From contig CM074768.1 of NCBI GenBank assembly GCA_037355855.1, forward strand, positions 1,178,001 through 1,242,000: a DNA stretch of 64,000 nucleotides. Reading direction: 5' to 3'. The position numbers and the translations under genes are program-made. Below, in pieces: positions 25,530-36,500 of the stretch. The stretch comes from Pseudo-nitzschia pungens (Eukaryota > Bacillariophyta > Bacillariophyceae > Bacillariales > Bacillariaceae). The notes beneath the pieces were generated by a model. The model was not told the origin of the DNA and did not search any database. It was given only the letters and a program-made list of their open reading frames with translations. Position 1 is the stretch's first letter. The number at the start of each line of letters is the position of its first letter.

Positions 25530-25721
25530 TGCCGTACACCAGAATACAGTCACGAGTACACACGGGACTGGATTAAGGATAAGGATAAAAGAAAACAATC
25601 GGCGAGCCGATAGAATCGCCGATTCAAAGAGCTCTTGGAACTGTAGCAATAGACTAACCACTAGAGCTCACAATTTGCATATCACTACTATTCTAATCAC
25701 TAGTAGACCCGGGGTATGGCA
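25530..25721 (+). repeat. 5' LTR (192 bp)
   Basis: Starts TGCCGTACACCAGAATACAG and ends GACCCGGGGTATGGCA. Same length and sequence as 31182-31373 by eye. I could not identify a clear tRNA primer-binding site in the following bases. Confidence 0.95.
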
Positions 25722-26471
25722 TGATTTTAAAACCAAGCTGAGTGCTGACGACCATGAGCAGAAAGGGATCGATTGACCAAGGTGCCAACGAGACCGAACA
25801 GACTGCCGACAAATGGAGGCACAGAGAAGCAAAACAGGGAGAAGGATATCCGGTGTCTGCAGCACTAGGAAGACCGACCCCAGCAACTGTTAGTGCCCAA
25901 AGGGGGGAACAACAGCAACAACAGAGACACCTGAGTACCTAAACAGGACCATGGTCGACAACAGAAACAATCGAAAAACACGAAAACATGTATCAAAAAA
26001 GTGACACATAAATCAGTGAGTGGACTAATTGGACCAACACTGAGGGGATGGACAGACCGAAAAGGGTGTGCCAACCAAAAACCGAAATATACGGATATAC
26101 GGAAAGGTATATAATAAATACCCAAACACCACTAATCCCACGGGACAACGAGAAGTGGGACCGGCCCGGTGACAGCTTAAGTGAGAAGCAACGTCGGAGA
26201 ACCACGGGAATCGATTCCCACGAAATAGAAACAGAAACAACTCCGGGGAACCACAGGATTCCCGTGAACTAAAGAGAGAAACAACTCCCACCACTGAACA
26301 AACCAGGGGGGAAATCAGTTATAACACGAGTTATCGCGAGAGCAGTGGAAATCCAGCAAGAAAAACTGGAGGAGCTGAGCAATCACTTTTTGCCCAATTT
26401 CAACACAAACAGCAAAGATAACAGAAATAGTGTAACTAAATTAAATCTAATAGAAAACTGATTAACCCACC

Positions 26472-27899
26472 ATGGCAACCAAAGGAACCAGACTCAAGCC
26501 CTTCAACGTCACGCGGGAGGACTGGCCAGAAGATGCCACCACCGTAAAGATGAACATAGACAGCGAGAGGGGTGGAATCGCATTCAGCGACTACATGAAA
26601 GTCCTCAATGGTACGGAGAGACCAGAACTCTTCCTCATCTGGAAGAGAGACTTTGACCAGAAAATTGCTGGCAATGACAAACTCAACGGAGATCAAAAAC
26701 TGGACGTCCTACAGAGAATTCTCTCAGGGGAGGCACTAGCGCTTGTCCAAAGAACACTCACTCGGACCTACTTGGCCGAACCAAACCACAAGGTCCACAA
26801 CACCAAACGAGTGCAGAAAAAGATCCAGGAAATTGAGAAGCGAGACCAAGCAAACATACTATTATTGATGGGGCAAGACGCCACCGAAACTCCCACGGGA
26901 GCCTCCAAGGAGAAGGCAAAGGAGAAATCTCCAAACGCCGACAAAACCGACACAGCTACGGCGAACTCGGACAAACCAGAGGTCGAAAACATCGACTCCC
27001 CAATCCCAAAGAAAAGGGTAACGAACGCCCTCACTGAGTACTACCGATCCCAGGAGTACAGAAAGGACGTCATGGAGGAATGTATGCACGTCCTCAAGCT
27101 CAAAATCTTTGGCAATGACACCAACGGGAAACGCTCGTACATTGTCCTCCGCAGATTCATGCGAGGAATGCGAGTGGAACTCAAATATGGCATCAGAGCC
27201 TGGGCCAACCGAATGGCCGAACTACAAAGCTACCTCCCAGAATGTCTCTGGGAATGTGGCAGTGACCAAATGGAAACCCCAACCGGTTTCACACAAGGTG
27301 AACTGAAGGAAATATTGGATTCCAACATGACCCACTCCCAACGCGAGAAGTTGGAACACATTGGATGGGACCTCTACACCCACTCCTTTAACACCACTAT
27401 CGACAAGCTCGAAAATCTGGAAACCACCATCCGGAAGGAGGCAATACTCCAACAGCGCATCACCGACCTCGAAAAGAAGAACGGCGTCACCAAGAAAACT
27501 CCCAAGGCCGCTTCTGGGGGAGGACACGCCAAGTCCCCTGGCAAAAAGAAGCGCCCTATGGACAACAGCAACAAACAGCTATGCAAGACCTGTGGCAAGG
27601 TCCACGCCGGCAAATGCTGGAAACTAACCGGCGGACCCCCCAAGAAGGGAAAGTTTGACCGGGAGACGCTCAACTTGCTCAAGGAGCATTTTGTAGCAAA
27701 GGAAGACTCAGACAACGAGCAGTACTCCAAACCCCACTGGGGAAGGAACTTGTCAAATCACGAGTACTCCTATGTACTGGCCACGGCCCAAGCCGACCAC
27801 GAAGTCTCCGATGACGAGATCGATATCTCTGATCAGGAACTCAAAGAGTACAGAAGAAAGTACAGAAAAACCTTCAAAAAGAAAGGATCCCACAACTGA
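26472..27899 (+). CDS. Ty3 Gag polyprotein (475 aa)
   Basis: Structural protein that packages the retrotransposon RNA. ATG at 26472 lies in a good context (CACCATGGC). The N-terminal two thirds are helical and charged, with an insert rich in Lys, Ala and Thr at about residues 135-185. Near residues 370-385 a zinc knuckle is present (CKTCGKVHAGKCW), spaced C-x2-C-x3-H-x3-C. The C-terminus is acidic then basic (KKKGSHN). The stop codon is a single TGA at 27897-27899, and the Pol frame follows in the same phase with ATG at 27900, so Gag and Pol may be joined by stop-codon readthrough or Pol may be made by reinitiation at the abutting ATG. Confidence 0.9.
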   Translation: MATKGTRLKPFNVTREDWPEDATTVKMNIDSERGGIAFSDYMKVLNGTERPELFLIWKRDFDQKIAGNDKLNGDQKLDVLQRILSGEALALVQRTLTRTYLAEPNHKVHNTKRVQKKIQEIEKRDQANILLLMGQDATETPTGASKEKAKEKSPNADKTDTATANSDKPEVENIDSPIPKKRVTNALTEYYRSQEYRKDVMEECMHVLKLKIFGNDTNGKRSYIVLRRFMRGMRVELKYGIRAWANRMAELQSYLPECLWECGSDQMETPTGFTQGELKEILDSNMTHSQREKLEHIGWDLYTHSFNTTIDKLENLETTIRKEAILQQRITDLEKKNGVTKKTPKAASGGGHAKSPGKKKRPMDNSNKQLCKTCGKVHAGKCWKLTGGPPKKGKFDRETLNLLKEHFVAKEDSDNEQYSKPHWGRNLSNHEYSYVLATAQADHEVSDDEIDISDQELKEYRRKYRKTFKKKGSHN

Positions 27900-30800
27900 A
27901 TGGCTGATACCATCCACACTGGACCCCGCATAATCAATCGGTTTGCGGACGTCTGTGTGGAGGTATTGGACCACAGGGGAAGGGGGAGGATGCTCCGGGG
28001 TCTACTAGACTCTGGTTGCTCCAAATCCATCATACTACAACAGTTTGTCGACCGAAGTCAACTAACGAACCGAGACCGAAGATCTGTCACCTACAACACG
28101 TATGGAGGCAAGTTCAGAACCAAGTCTGCGGCTTCAGTGGGACTAAGGCTGATAGAATTTTCAAACTCCAAGACCATCAAATGGACCTTCCAAGTGGATG
28201 AATATCACCACCATGAGGAAGTGCCCTATGACATGATCATAGGATCCGACCTGATGGCACAACTGGGACTGGATATAAAATACAGCTCCCGAACAATTGA
28301 ATGGCAGGGTGACTCCATTCCCATGAAGGGAATGGGGGAGCTCTCGAACCCGGACAAATGCGAGGCAGTATTCTTTGCCAACAAACAGAGTCCAATCCTC
28401 CAAAAAGAGGAAGAAAGGCAATCTAAAATTCTGGACGCCAACTACTCCAAAGTCGATATAGACGCTATGGTCAATGACCTGGAGATTACAGACGCGTCCA
28501 AGGAAGCCTTGAAGAACACACTAAAGAAATTCCCAACACTCTTTGGAGGAGGATTGGGACTACTCAGAAATATAGAACCGGTGTCCATTGAACTCCAACC
28601 AGGGGTCAAACCGGTCCGGCAGAGGTACTATTCTGTACCCCATGCCTTTGAACAAGCACTACGAAAGGAGATCACCAGGCTCTGTGACATCGGGGTTCTG
28701 GAAAAACTCCCCCATGATGATGATTCACCATGGGCATCCCCCACGTTCTGCCATCCCAAAAAGACAGGGGACATTCGCGTCCTAACTGACTTTCGGAAGA
28801 TGAACGCAGCCATCCAACGAAAACCATTCCCACTACCACGAATAGGGGAAACAATCCAAAGGCTCCAAAAGTTCAAATCAGCTATGGCGCTGGACTTGTC
28901 CCAAGGATACTATACCATCCCCATTTGCAAGGAGAGCCAAAAGATTTGCTCTACCATTTTGCCATGGGGAAAGTATGCCTACAAGAGGCTGGCAATGGGA
29001 ATCGCATGCGCACCGGATATCTTCCAGTCCGTTATGATGAACCTACTCGGTGACCTGGACTATGTCCTGGTCTATATTGATGATATTCTCATCATCCAGC
29101 GAGAAGGGGAATCCGAACAGGATCACCTCAACAAAATCGATACAGTCCTACAGAGACTGGATAATGCTGGCTTTCGGGCCAACCTCAGAAAATCCTTTTT
29201 CATGCAAAAAGAAGTGGAATATCTGGGATTTCTGTTAACAACAGAGGGCATTCAGCCCCAGCCAAAGAAACTGGAGGCGATGAAGCGCCTAGAAGCCCCC
29301 AAGAACACCAAGCAACTCAAGATGTTCCTTGGAATGGTAAATTTCTACCGGGATATGTGGAAGCGACGCTCCCACATCCTAGCCCCCCTCAACAAACTAG
29401 CAGGGAAGAAGGGCAAAATGAACTGGTACTGGGGTCCAGCAGAGCAGAAAGCTTTCATGGAGGCGAAACAGATGCTCGCCAACGAAGCAAAACTCGCATT
29501 CCCAGACTTTACAAAACCATTTCATCTCTACTCAGACGCTAGCGACCGGCAACTGGGAGCAACTGTGTGCCAAGATGGCAAGCCCCTTGGATTCTACACA
29601 CGAAAACTGAACTCAGCACAGCTCAACTACACTGTGGGAGAAAAGGAACTCCTTGGAATAGTGGAAGGCCTGAAGGCGTTCGAAGGAATCCTCCGAGGCC
29701 AAGATGTGACCATCCACACGGATCATCTTAACCTACTGTACCAGCAGATGCCAACGCAGAGAATGGTACGATGGAGACTCCTTATGGAGGAGTTCCATCC
29801 AGTAGTCAAGCATGTTGCGGGCAAAGACAATGATGCAGCAGATGCACTATCCCGACTGGACATTACTGATGACCCAGCGGACACAGTGGAATGGCTACCA
29901 CCGAATAAGCCCCTCACCTACGCGGATGAGGAAGAGCACCTCCGGCAACTCCTATTCCCACTTGGAGAATCTCCGGAAGAATTCCAGGGCAATAGTGCAT
30001 TCCCACTTGCTCCAGACATGATTCAGTTCTACCAACAAAAGGACACAGAAATCATGAGCGCTTTGGAAAAAGACAATCGACTGACCACCAAAATGGTGGA
30101 AGGTTACAGTCTAATCCACAAGGAAGGGAAGATTCTGATCCCGGACAAACTCAAAGATAGGGTTATGGAATGGTACCACAGCATGCTGGTCCATCCCGGA
30201 GAAAAGAGAATGGAACAGAGCATCCGCTCAGTGTTCACCTGGAAAGGTCTACGAAAGGACGTCCAGGACCTCTGCAAACACTGTCACACATGCCAGATGT
30301 TTAAGAAAAGTGGCCGGAAGAAGTATGGCCTACTACCGGAGAAAGCAGCTGAGGTTACCAAATGGCAGAGGGTCAATGTGGACCTCTGGGGACCTGCAAC
30401 TGTCCATAATAAAAATGGTAAAGACTACCACATCCATGTTCTCACCATGGTGGATCCAGTGACCGGATGGTTTGAATTGGCCCATCTAAAGGACTCGCCA
30501 AACGCAGCAGAAACTCAACGATTGTTGGACAGTACTTGGCTAGCAAGGTATCCGCGCCCAAAGGAAATTGGCTTTGATGGCAGGAGTGAGTTCAAAGCAG
30601 AGTTCCAGGAGCTCTGTGACAACATGGGAATGAAAAGAAAGCCCAGTGGCGCCTGGAACCCACAATCCAACTCAGTACTGGAAAGAATCCATCAGGTCCT
30701 GAAGGACTGCCTATTGTCCTTTAACCTGGAACAAAGAGACCTCCACGAGAAGGACCCCTTTGAGGAGTTCACTACCAAGGCGGCCTATGCTATCAGAAGC

Positions 30801-31163
30801 GCCATCCACACCACCCTGGGATATTCCCCAGCACAATTGGTGTTTGGAAGGGACATGTTTATGCCGGTGAATTTTCCGGTGGATTGGGAAGCAATTCAAG
30901 CAAGGAAACAAAAGAGTATCCACAAGAGTAATATCAGGGAGAACCAGAAGAGGATCCCCCATGTCTATAAGGAAGGAGACTATGTCACCCTGGAAAGGAA
31001 GGGCATTATCCCAAAACTATCTTTCCCACGGCAAGGACCTTACAAGGTGCTCAAGGCCCATGACAATGGAACTGTAACGATTGAAACTGCTCCCTTTGTA
31101 ACCGACCGGGTTAATATCAGGAGAGTCCATCCCTATTATTGCAGGGATCCCATCGAATCGTAA
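27900..31163 (+). CDS. Ty3 Pol polyprotein: protease, reverse transcriptase, RNase H, integrase (1087 aa)
   Basis: Copies the element RNA into DNA and inserts it. Domains in order: aspartic protease with active-site LLDSGCS at about residues 35-41; reverse transcriptase at about 215-480 with LDLSQGYY and the catalytic YIDD at about 391-394; RNase H at about 540-660 with LYSDAS; integrase zinc finger H-x-H...CKHCHTC near 760-796; integrase core with Asp in NVDLWG, Asp in GFDG and Glu in VLER, spaced D-x64-D-x34-E. A GPY/F-type module (RQGPYKVL) lies near the C-terminus. No chromodomain is visible. The domain order (RT before integrase) fixes the Ty3 class. The frame is uninterrupted from 27900 to the TAA at 31161-31163, only 18 bp before the 3' LTR. 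Confidence 0.96.
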   Translation: MADTIHTGPRIINRFADVCVEVLDHRGRGRMLRGLLDSGCSKSIILQQFVDRSQLTNRDRRSVTYNTYGGKFRTKSAASVGLRLIEFSNSKTIKWTFQVDEYHHHEEVPYDMIIGSDLMAQLGLDIKYSSRTIEWQGDSIPMKGMGELSNPDKCEAVFFANKQSPILQKEEERQSKILDANYSKVDIDAMVNDLEITDASKEALKNTLKKFPTLFGGGLGLLRNIEPVSIELQPGVKPVRQRYYSVPHAFEQALRKEITRLCDIGVLEKLPHDDDSPWASPTFCHPKKTGDIRVLTDFRKMNAAIQRKPFPLPRIGETIQRLQKFKSAMALDLSQGYYTIPICKESQKICSTILPWGKYAYKRLAMGIACAPDIFQSVMMNLLGDLDYVLVYIDDILIIQREGESEQDHLNKIDTVLQRLDNAGFRANLRKSFFMQKEVEYLGFLLTTEGIQPQPKKLEAMKRLEAPKNTKQLKMFLGMVNFYRDMWKRRSHILAPLNKLAGKKGKMNWYWGPAEQKAFMEAKQMLANEAKLAFPDFTKPFHLYSDASDRQLGATVCQDGKPLGFYTRKLNSAQLNYTVGEKELLGIVEGLKAFEGILRGQDVTIHTDHLNLLYQQMPTQRMVRWRLLMEEFHPVVKHVAGKDNDAADALSRLDITDDPADTVEWLPPNKPLTYADEEEHLRQLLFPLGESPEEFQGNSAFPLAPDMIQFYQQKDTEIMSALEKDNRLTTKMVEGYSLIHKEGKILIPDKLKDRVMEWYHSMLVHPGEKRMEQSIRSVFTWKGLRKDVQDLCKHCHTCQMFKKSGRKKYGLLPEKAAEVTKWQRVNVDLWGPATVHNKNGKDYHIHVLTMVDPVTGWFELAHLKDSPNAAETQRLLDSTWLARYPRPKEIGFDGRSEFKAEFQELCDNMGMKRKPSGAWNPQSNSVLERIHQVLKDCLLSFNLEQRDLHEKDPFEEFTTKAAYAIRSAIHTTLGYSPAQLVFGRDMFMPVNFPVDWEAIQARKQKSIHKSNIRENQKRIPHVYKEGDYVTLERKGIIPKLSFPRQGPYKVLKAHDNGTVTIETAPFVTDRVNIRRVHPYYCRDPIES

Positions 31164-31181
31164 CAGTCCCATGGAGGAGTA

Positions 31182-31373
31182 TGCCGTACACCAGAATACA
31201 GTCACGAGTACACACGGGACTGGATTAAGGATAAGGATAAAAGAAAACAATCGGCGAGCCGATAGAATCGCCGATTCAAAGAGCTCTTGGAACTGTAGCA
31301 ATAGACTAACCACTAGAGCTCACAATTTGCATATCACTACTATTCTAATCACTAGTAGACCCGGGGTATGGCA
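31182..31373 (+). repeat. 3' LTR (192 bp)
   Basis: Matches 25530-25721 along its full length by eye. It is preceded by a short purine-rich tract (ATGGAGGAG), a candidate polypurine primer. Confidence 0.95.
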
Positions 31374-31378
31374 ACAAC
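31374..31378. repeat. Ty3 target-site duplication, right copy
   Basis: ACAAC, as at 25525-25529. Confidence 0.85.
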
Positions 31379-31399
31379 GGCACGGTCGACCAGGTTAAT

Positions 31400-31700
31400 A
31401 GTTAAAAATTTAACACGTAGATTCAAAAATCTTCTTTACCGGGCGTTACCATAGATTTTTGAATCTACGTGTTAAATAATTAAACTATTCTCCGTGTTAA
31501 ATTGAATTTCCGTCTTAAATGTTCTAAAGTGAAATCGTTAATACCTTACTTCAATTTAAAGCGGTTGACCGGGTTAGTAATAGTTCAAAATTTAACACGT
31601 TGATTCAAAAATCCTTACCGGGGGAGTTGACCGGACCGGTTCAACCGGGTACAGAAGATTTTTGAATCTACGTGTTAAATTTTGAACTATTACTAACCCG
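31400..31700. repeat. Hairpin modules in the core of element A
   Basis: TTTAACACGTAGATTCAAAA followed by ATCTTCT occurs on the plus strand near 31400 and 31590, and its reverse complement near 31453 and 31650. Each pair can fold into a stem of about 30 bp. Equivalent paired modules occur in element B (about 49190 and 49340). Confidence 0.75.
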
Positions 31701-32130
31701 GTCAACCGTGTTAAATTGAATCTCCATCTTAAATGTTCTAATGTGTATTGAAAATTTAATACGGTGATTGATATTGTTACTTAAGTAAACATTTTAATTA
31801 TCGTCTTGACAGTTGGAAATTGTTACTTAAGGTACTATTATTATTAGTATTTGTTACTGTGCATGTTATTGTGTATGTTATTGTGTATGTTATTGTGTAT
31901 ATTATTGTGTATGTTATCGTGTATGTTATCGTGTATGTTACCATGCATCTCCCGGCAATATTGCCCGATAAAGCGGGAAGTATCATCTGTTTTTCTACCA
32001 GATTTGCGTACCGGATTTCTCCCCATTTTGGTTTTTTACCCTATTAGGGTACCAAGGAAAAAATTTCGACTCAAAATACCCTATCTGCGTTCCCTTCGAC
32101 TTCGTTTGTCGTATTTGCGTTCCGAGCCCC

Positions 32131-32141
32131 GCGTTCCGCGC
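32131..32141. repeat. Target-site duplication of element A, right copy
   Basis: GCGTTCCGCGC, as at 24938-24948. Confidence 0.8.
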
Positions 32142-33574
32142 CATGCGTTTTCCTCACGAGTGCTGTCAAAACTACTCGTAACCTTACTCGTACTCTTAGG
32201 GCAAGGCAAGTGCGAAAGGCAATGTAGGATCATATGATCCGTACCATTGACCCAAGCCTACCATTGTCCAGTGCCGTAGTGAACAGAGCTGAACAGTGAG
32301 GAATGAGCAGGTACAGTAGAATGTAGAGCAGTAGGCAGAGTTGCTGAGCAAGGGTCTTTGGTACGGATACTATTCTCATTGTTTTCGCAAAGAGCGAGCC
32401 GTAAAGCTGTCTTCGTGAATGGACCGACAATGGTGGTCTGAGAAAAAGTTCCCACCCATTCCCACCCTGGCGATGCACCTTTGCAACTGCTTCTAGCATG
32501 GGACTTAAGCCCTGCTACGTGCAGTCGCATATGCGATCACACTTTCTCTCTAGCAGCTTTGTTAGCCCGCCAAACCTATGTATCATAGTTAGTATACCTA
32601 TACATAGGACCGCAGGTCCCATAGCTCCTAGGAGGGTTGGTCAACTAGCAACACGACACCTTCAGACCGGTAGTTGCTGGCCAGACGAGACGGCGCCCGG
32701 GAATTGGGCATAGCAGATTCCGTAAGACTTACTCCAGATACGTAAGGTTACCGTAACTTTGGTTCCTCGTTCTTTCACGGGAAATACGGTACCACCACGT
32801 ACCGGACGTGTCTGCATCGTACTGAGGGGGTCGTAGAAGATACGGTGGTCAAATTGCGGCGCGCTCCGCCTGGCGGCAATTTTCTTACCCATAGTACAGT
32901 GAGGTTTACGGTATGATTTTCTACCCAGTTTTATTACCATTATTCCGCGGGTCGAAACAATGGCTGGTAACTTACGTACCGTAGCACATCGTTTGGTCTT
33001 CGGCGGCGCTGCAGGCGTGATGGAAGAGTGCCATCACGAGAAATCTGACGTGTGTACAGTCCCGTAACAAGTGTACGCATTGTCGAACAACCGCACCAGG
33101 TGTCTTGTAGAAGTAAGAAGCAATTTCGGGGCGGGTGGGACGGAAAAGCGCGGAATTCACCATCACCGAGCAATCGACCGGGTTTTCTGTACCTACGGGT
33201 ACTCTTACCCGTGGTAGTAAATCTACGAGGCTGTTGTTGGATCGATTTTGATAATTCATTCACTCACTCACCGAGGGCGACGACAACGACTCGAAGCAAT
33301 GCGCCAAAAGTCTACCGTAGGATCCCACAACGAGACAACCAAGGACTACTTATCGACGAAGTGCTATTCCCACTTGTCTATTAGCGCACCAATATCCACT
33401 CGGTGGAAAAAACAAGCGAAGCAGCTGCCTCCTTGTTCAGAGAGAAACCCCAGCTATTAAACGAATCTCTGTCTCGGAGAAAGGTCCTTTCGGTCGACAC
33501 TATACCGTCCAATCGGAGAAGCAACTGTGGCATTGAACCGAGCCAACGAATCCAAATCCCCAAGCAGAGTTACC
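32142..33574. other. Intergenic region upstream of the CHD gene
   Basis: Short frames on both strands without domains; several GTAAGGTTACC words (about 32735-32760). The last 300 bp probably include the promoter and 5' untranslated part of the CHD gene. No gene recognised. Confidence 0.5.
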
Positions 33575-36500
33575 ATGGGCAGAAGGAACCGAAAGGTAAT
33601 TCAAATTCCCAAGACACTCGTTCGGTTTGCCCCTTTCTTTCGTTCTTGTGGCATCTCATTCTTTGAATTGATTGCTGATGGATGGATGGATGGATGGATC
33701 GATTGATTCATTCGTTCCTTCTCGCTCGTCTCGTTTGTTCTGTATGTTTTCTGCTCCTTTGCCATTCCTATACAGCAGAGCGAGGACGACAAAGACGCTA
33801 TCATGTTGGACGTCTCCGACAACGACGCCTCAGTCGACGACAACGAACGGGAGGAAGAGGAAAACCTTCCATCGAAGCGGGGCCGATCCTCCCGGCGCGC
33901 CGCTTCTAAAGGTTCCAAACAGTACAAAAACAGCAACGGCGGTGATGGCGAAGACGGCGAGAGCGACGACGCGGAAAGCGATGATGACGAGAGCGCGAGT
34001 CCCGGAATCGACGACGACGACGACGACGACGACGTGGAAGAAGAAGAGGAATCCCCTCCCCGCAGGAGGAAACAACCCCGACGCGCCAACAAGGGCAGAT
34101 CGAAAGAAGCTTTATCGTCTTCCGTCTCTCCGCCATCGTCCGACGATAATCCGGACAACGGCAAGCGGCGATCGGGCCGTTCCAATAAGTACAAAGCCAG
34201 CATGAGAGTTCCGGGGGAATCGATGAGAGAGTTATACGTGGTGGATAGCGACGACGGCGACGAGACGTTCGACCGCAAGCCCAAACCGACATCGAAAGCA
34301 AAATCAAAAACAAAACCGGCGGCTTCCACAAAAACAAAATCTAAAAAACCGGCGAGCTCCAAAGCGTCTTCCTCGAAAAAGAAATCCGCTCTGTCTCCTC
34401 CCAAATCCAGGGGCCAGCACAGCACGCGCCGCAAGACGGCTACCAAGAGTGTTCTTGAGTTCAACAACGCCACCGATGAGGATGACGATGACGTGTATAT
34501 GGACGAAGGAGACTATTCGGAAGAGGAGGTCGTTGGGGCAGCCCACGAGGAGGAACAGGACGATGAAACCATGAAGATCCAACGCATTCTGGCCGTTCAG
34601 AGCGCAACCCGCAAGAAATGGCGGGAAATTTGTGCTCCAATGCAGTCTTCCGAGGTCACGGATGGGAGCCGGTGGTTCCAGTCCGAAGACCCACGGGACG
34701 ATGACGACGAAGCGGGGGACAACCGTCTTGAGGAGCGCTATCTGGTCAAATGGAACGGGCTCTCGTACCTTCACGTGTCCTGGGAGACGAACGGCGATCT
34801 GATAGATCAGGTGGAAAATGCCAAAAAATACATGTCCTCCTTTTTTAAAAAACAGGAGAACGGGCTGCTCTTTACGCAGGACGAGCGCAGGGACGGAGAC
34901 TACTTCGATCCCGGATTGGTACAGATCGATCGCATTCTGGAGGTGGATCCGCCGCAAGACTACCCCAAATCCAAGCTGCCCACGACGTGGGAAGCAGAAG
35001 AAGCCATCACTAACAAGATCGAGGAATTCGGAATGGTCATGGACAACAAGACGGACTCCAAGGCCTTTGAGGCGGGAGCCGGTCGGCAGTTCTTGGTCAA
35101 GTGGTCCTCCCTCAACTATTCGGAGTGTAGCTACGAATTCGAGCGGGACCTTTTGTTGTTGGATCAAAAGGAGTCCCTGATGGAAAAACTCAAGGACTAC
35201 TATGAACGCACCAAACGGCCGACCCGCAAGGATCTAACAGTGCTGGCCAAAAAAGCGGAGGAAGCCCGCCGAAAAGCTTATATGTTCCTGGGGGACAACG
35301 CCCGGATGTCGGGAGAGGACAAGGAAGCGCACGTCAAGAACTACCAGGAATCTCTCACGAGTTACGTTTTCCAAAACGGTGGATCGCTGCGGGACTACCA
35401 AGCGGAGGGAGTGACCTGGTTCCTCTCCAACTACGTGAACAAGCGGTCCTGCATCCTAGCTGACGAAATGGGACTCGGAAAGACGCTGCAAACCGCGGCC
35501 TTTGTCAACCTGCTGGTGGAAAAAATGCACAAACCGGGACCCTTTTTGATTTGCGTCCCCCTCTCCACCCTGGCACACTGGCAACGGGAATTCATCGGCT
35601 GGACTGGGCTCAACACGATCGTCTATCACGGGTCAGCGGAGGACCGTAAGTCGATTCGACAACACGAATTTGCTTACTTCAAGGACCGTCCCAATATCTC
35701 CGGGGGCGGCGGAATCAATGCCTTGTACCTGAAAAAATGCGAGCCTGCCCATCGACAGAACTCGAAGTGGATGGCCACCGTCGTGGTCACGACTCCCGAA
35801 ATGTTAGTGGCGGACGACTGGGCCGAACTCACCCACGTCAAGTGGCAGCTCTTGGTGGTAGACGAGGCCCATCGACTCAAGAATCACAACTCGAAGCTGG
35901 CCGCGACCATGCGCAAGGAACAGTTCCGCTTCGAGCACAAGATTTTATTGACAGGAACCCCCATTCAGAACGACGTGAAGGAGTTCTGGACCCTGCTCAA
36001 TTTCATTGATCCGGAAAACTACGACGACGTTGACGAGTTCATGGATGAGTACGGCGACATGAAATCAAAAGAAAAGATCGACGAATTGCACGAGCAGATC
36101 CGGCCCTACATTCTGCGCCGGTTGAAGGAAGACGTGGAAAAGTCTGTCCCGCCCAAGGAAGAAACCCTCATCGAGGTCGAACTCACTCTGTCTCAGAAGC
36201 AATACTACCGAGCTCTTTATGAGAAAAACGTGGCATTTTTGCACAAGAACAAGAAAAAGGCCCTCGACGGGCCAAGCCTCAACAACCTGGCCATGCAGCT
36301 GCGCAAGTGCTGTAATCACGTGTTCTTGTTAAACGGGGTCGAGGACGACATGCGCGAAAAACAAACTACAACAGTAGACGAGGGTGACTTTGTGACAAAC
36401 GGATCCGGGAAACTTGTCTTGTTGGACAAGCTGTTGCCACGTCTCAAGGAGAATGGCCACCGGATATTGATTTTTTCGCAGTTCAAGATCATGCTGGATA

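Larger units (their letters stand above)
25530..31373 (+). mobile_element. Complete Ty3-type LTR retrotransposon, 5,844 bp
   Basis: Two 192-bp LTRs in direct orientation, beginning TGCCG and ending GGCA, flank two abutting frames that encode Gag and a protease-RT-RNase H-integrase polyprotein in Ty3 order. A 5-bp target duplication (ACAAC) borders the element. The two LTRs are identical by eye, both main frames are open and the site is clean, all pointing to a very recent insertion. It landed inside fold-back element A. A leader of about 750 bp separates the 5' LTR from Gag. Confidence 0.95.
24949..32130. mobile_element. Fold-back inverted-repeat element A, interrupted by a Ty3 retrotransposon
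   Basis: Left end starts GGAGGCTGGAACGCAG; the reverse complement of the right end starts GGGGCTCGGAACGCAA. The arms stay similar for at least 180 bp, through AAACGAAGTCGAAGGGAACG and AAACCAAAATGGGGAGAAAT, and then through a 12-bp tandem repeat (CACGATAACATA). Flanking 11-bp direct repeats support transposition. Removing the retrotransposon and its 5-bp duplication leaves about 1.33 kb with no coding frame, so the element is non-autonomous. The interior has repeated hairpin-forming copies of TTTAACACGTAGATTCAAAA. It belongs to the same family as element B (48774-53222). The 11-bp duplication and GGAG-type ends suggest mobilisation by a Mutator-type transposase. Confidence 0.82.

Noticed and set aside
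25722..25745. Primer-binding site for the Ty3 element
   Set aside because: The bases after the 5' LTR do not start with TGG and do not match a tRNA 3' end that I can recall with confidence.
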